NCBI GenBank assembly: GCA_031280955.1
Contig: JAITGA010000008.1
Location: 1 to 64,000, forward strand
Direction: 5' to 3'
Origin: Lachnospiraceae bacterium
GTDB taxonomy: Bacteria > Bacillota > Clostridia > Lachnospirales > Lachnospiraceae
DNA: 64,000 bases
Below are positions 61,841 through 64,000 of the stretch, piece after piece. The translations under genes and the position numbers were made by a program. Positions within the stretch are counted from its first letter, which is position 1; the number at the start of each line of letters is the position of its first letter. The notes below the pieces were generated by a model. The model did not search any database. It worked only from the letters and a program-made list of their open reading frames with translations, and was not told the DNA's origin.

Positions 61841-64000
61841 TCAACCCGCTACTTCATCTCGTAACGCATTTTCAAACTGCAACACTTTACTGTCGCAACG
61901 TTGAAGTATATGCAAAGGAACAATCTCAAACTCGCGTGGGTTAAGCTGTAATATATAATCCATTTCCGAATGATATGTTTCGTTAACAAATTTAGCAAAT
62001 ACTAAATCTGTCATATCGCTTTCCACTTGCCCAAACTCTGCACTTAGACAACGGAATAGCTGTAATTTTTCATATCCTTGAGTACATGATTTGTAGATAT
62101 CAATCATAGATTGCCCATTCCAGAATTTGGGATACTCAACACTGTAGCAAAAAGCCTCATTAATCTCTTGAGATATCTTTTGTTCAGCATCACTTACATC
62201 TACGTCCTCACCTAGAAGCGTTTTGGGAACAGGGGTATCCTTGTGGAAAAAACACGACAAAACATCCCACACGCCAGTTTTATCGCTTTCGATTTCTCTC
62301 AGCCTTCGTAGATATATCAGTTTAGAAATAATGTTACTTGATGATTTGCAGTTTTCCTTAAGTATGTTAATGTAATTCCTAACATTTGAATCTAATATGG
62401 GCTTTTCTTTAAGTTGAATAGTATCATCAACGGGATTCGCCTCGTTATATAAGAAGCTAGCTTTGGCAAATTGACCTCGCCTACTTTCTTCAGGCTTCCA
62501 AGTAAAAACCCGTGAGTGTGTTTTTATTACGTCTGCAATCGGCTCAAAATCATGAGTAAGCATTAAGGTTGTCAATCCTCTAAGAGTAACATCATCTCCA
62601 CAAAATAGCATATCCATAATCGCGTATTTTTTGTGTTTATCAAATGATGATATAGGGTCATCAAGGATAACCAAATCTGGTTTCTCTTTAACTACATCAT
62701 ACATAAATAAGGCTAAAGCAAATGCATTCTTTTCACCAAAGCTTAAGTGTTTTTTTATCTCTGGAATGTTAACTTCTCCGTTACGGTATTTCAACAGCAT
62801 TCTATATTTTTTCGTCTTTTCATCTTCTTCAATGCTTACAGTATATTGGTATCCCGCTTTCATCAAAAAATGATTGATACCACTTTCATTCTTTCTGATT
62901 GTTTCCTGTATTAGAAGATTTTGTGCGTCAACTGCAGCTCTTAACTCGTTCGCTTTTTGTATTATTCTCTCCAGCGACTCGTTAAGGCTATTGACGATGG
63001 TTTCTGTTTTTGCAGATTTAAGTTCGGGATAAACCAATAGGTCAATCACGTTGTCATTCAGCAGGGGAACAAAATCATCAACGTTTTTTAAGGTATCAAA
63101 AGTATAGAATCCTAAGCTTTTTGCGTTTTGCAGACGCCGTAGAAGCGCATCAATTCTTTCACAAACAGATTTAACAAAATCAATTTCGTTTTGGGTGAAT
63201 CCTGATGAGCTTGCGCCTAGTTTATCTATTTTTTCTATAGTCGTTTCAACAAAAAATTCTTTGATACTATCGAACGCATCTATTACCGCTTTAAGGTCAT
63301 CTAAATAACTACTGCTAAAACTCTCGGACAACTTCTTGATTATTGGTTTTTGAGTTGTGTTAACCTCTAAGGAACAGTATGGACAATTAACATTGTCGCA
63401 GTCCCAATCAAGATATTCATTGCCATCTTTTTGCCACTTTGCCCATCTGCCACCAGATGCGCTGACTATGTAAGATTTATATCCTTTTAACTCGTCAGGC
63501 ACGTCAACAGTTTTATTTCCTTCGCTCAAAGCCTTATGCAATGGGCTGGTTGTACTAATTGGTTTGTTTTTACCTGGTTTAACAATCTTAGTTATGAACA
63601 CATTGAACCGAGAAATTATATCGTCAAGTTCTTCATAACTACTGAAAAAATCCGTAATTTCTTGAATTAAAGCATTAATTTCCTGCATTTTCGCATCATA
63701 ATCTTGGGTCTTAACATATATCTCAAAACTGTTTTGAACAACATCATCGCCAACCAGAGTGTGCCGTTCTACATACTCCTCATTAAAGACACGAACAGAC
63801 TTAACGGGTGATAACTCCTGTGTAAACGTTCCTGTGGTTTGGGCATCAGTATATACTTCGATTGAAGGTCTATGTTCGTCTAAAAGATTGCCACTACTCT
63901 TTTCTGTATAATACTTAAATGGTAATAGCGAATCTAGACTGTCCTCCAACAAACATAACAGTGCCTGCGAAATAGTTGATTTCCCCGTTCCATTTATCGC
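61841..64000 (-). CDS. SMC/Rad50-like AAA ATPase (AAA_13 type), 5' end beyond the window
   Basis: At least 719 residues; the frame continues past 64000, and Walker A INGTGKSTISQALLCL lies at the edge. A central CPYC between coiled-coil segments (about 205-210) resembles a Rad50/RloC zinc hook. The ABC-like signature LSFGEKNAFALALFMYDV and Walker B PDLVILDDPISSFDKHKK follow near residues 415-450. The C-terminal 250 residues are helical (KFVNETYHSEMDYILQLNP) and match the AAA_13/PrrC-RloC group in general style; an anticodon-nuclease triad is not evident to me. It is AT-rich and lies upstream of the McrBC cassette on the same strand. Phage-exclusion function is possible. Confidence 0.8.
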   Translation of the reverse strand, partial: AINGTGKSTISQALLCLLEDSLDSLLPFKYYTEKSSGNLLDEHRPSIEVYTDAQTTGTFTQELSPVKSVRVFNEEYVERHTLVGDDVVQNSFEIYVKTQDYDAKMQEINALIQEITDFFSSYEELDDIISRFNVFITKIVKPGKNKPISTTSPLHKALSEGNKTVDVPDELKGYKSYIVSASGGRWAKWQKDGNEYLDWDCDNVNCPYCSLEVNTTQKPIIKKLSESFSSSYLDDLKAVIDAFDSIKEFFVETTIEKIDKLGASSSGFTQNEIDFVKSVCERIDALLRRLQNAKSLGFYTFDTLKNVDDFVPLLNDNVIDLLVYPELKSAKTETIVNSLNESLERIIQKANELRAAVDAQNLLIQETIRKNESGINHFLMKAGYQYTVSIEEDEKTKKYRMLLKYRNGEVNIPEIKKHLSFGEKNAFALALFMYDVVKEKPDLVILDDPISSFDKHKKYAIMDMLFCGDDVTLRGLTTLMLTHDFEPIADVIKTHSRVFTWKPEESRRGQFAKASFLYNEANPVDDTIQLKEKPILDSNVRNYINILKENCKSSSNIISKLIYLRRLREIESDKTGVWDVLSCFFHKDTPVPKTLLGEDVDVSDAEQKISQEINEAFCYSVEYPKFWNGQSMIDIYKSCTQGYEKLQLFRCLSAEFGQVESDMTDLVFAKFVNETYHSEMDYILQLNPREFEIVPLHILQRCDSKVLQFENALRDEVAG

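Noticed and set aside
63953-64000. An internal start for the edge ATPase at 63952
   Set aside because: The frame continues to the window edge and carries a Walker A motif there, so the gene is truncated by the window.

Overview
This window is most likely part of a chromosome from an anaerobic spore-forming Firmicute, in or near the Lachnospiraceae. The case rests on a DUF3881 gene, a SleB/CwlJ-type spore-cortex hydrolase, a DegS/DegU-like pair, a soj/spo0J-parS-rsmG origin-side neighbourhood and an LplB/LplC-type sugar importer with no dedicated ATPase gene. No species can be named from sequence alone.

Layout. 1-4385 is accessory: the upstream part of a type III restriction-modification operon (HTH regulator, DUF4391, Mod methyltransferase, MNT/HEPN pair; the restriction subunit is expected beyond the left edge), then a divergent PIN toxin with a putative antitoxin. 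4401-16669 is mostly core: cortex hydrolase, proC, an rRNA 2'-O-methyltransferase, pfkA, dnaE, metK and a large hybrid histidine kinase. 16758-30900 is a carbohydrate region: GH2 glycosidase, solute-binding lipoprotein and two permeases, a repeat-containing membrane-anchored surface protein, a 5'-nucleotidase lipoprotein, a GPH symporter and a CDF-like protein with a degenerate metal site. 30983-37901 is a signalling region: a partner-switching cluster (SpoIIE-type phosphatase with extracellular sensor, RsbW-like kinase, two STAS proteins, one unrecognised protein) facing a MalT-like LuxR regulator. A tRNA-Arg(CCT) follows. 38011-48874 is core: DUF3881, serS, HD-GYP, DUF4446, parB, parA, parS sites, a two-component pair, rsmG, an MFS transporter and three small conserved genes.

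49005-64000 is an AT-richer accessory and defence island, almost all on the minus strand. It holds a DpnD/PcfM-like gene, a decayed C5-methyltransferase, an intact C5-methyltransferase coupled to a GHKL ATPase, a small type I toxin-antitoxin locus, an FtsK-like translocase with a 42-residue internally duplicated membrane peptide, and a five-gene McrBC cassette (McrB, McrC, HEPN protein, DUF488 fusion, conserved hypothetical). A roughly 160-bp direct repeat lies on both sides of that cassette. An SMC/Rad50-like ATPase runs off the right edge.

The most notable material is the repeat-bounded McrBC-HEPN-DUF488 cassette, the methyltransferase/GHKL pair beside a dead methyltransferase, the type I toxin-antitoxin locus (not apparent as an ordinary gene), and the HEPN/MNT pair embedded in the type III operon.
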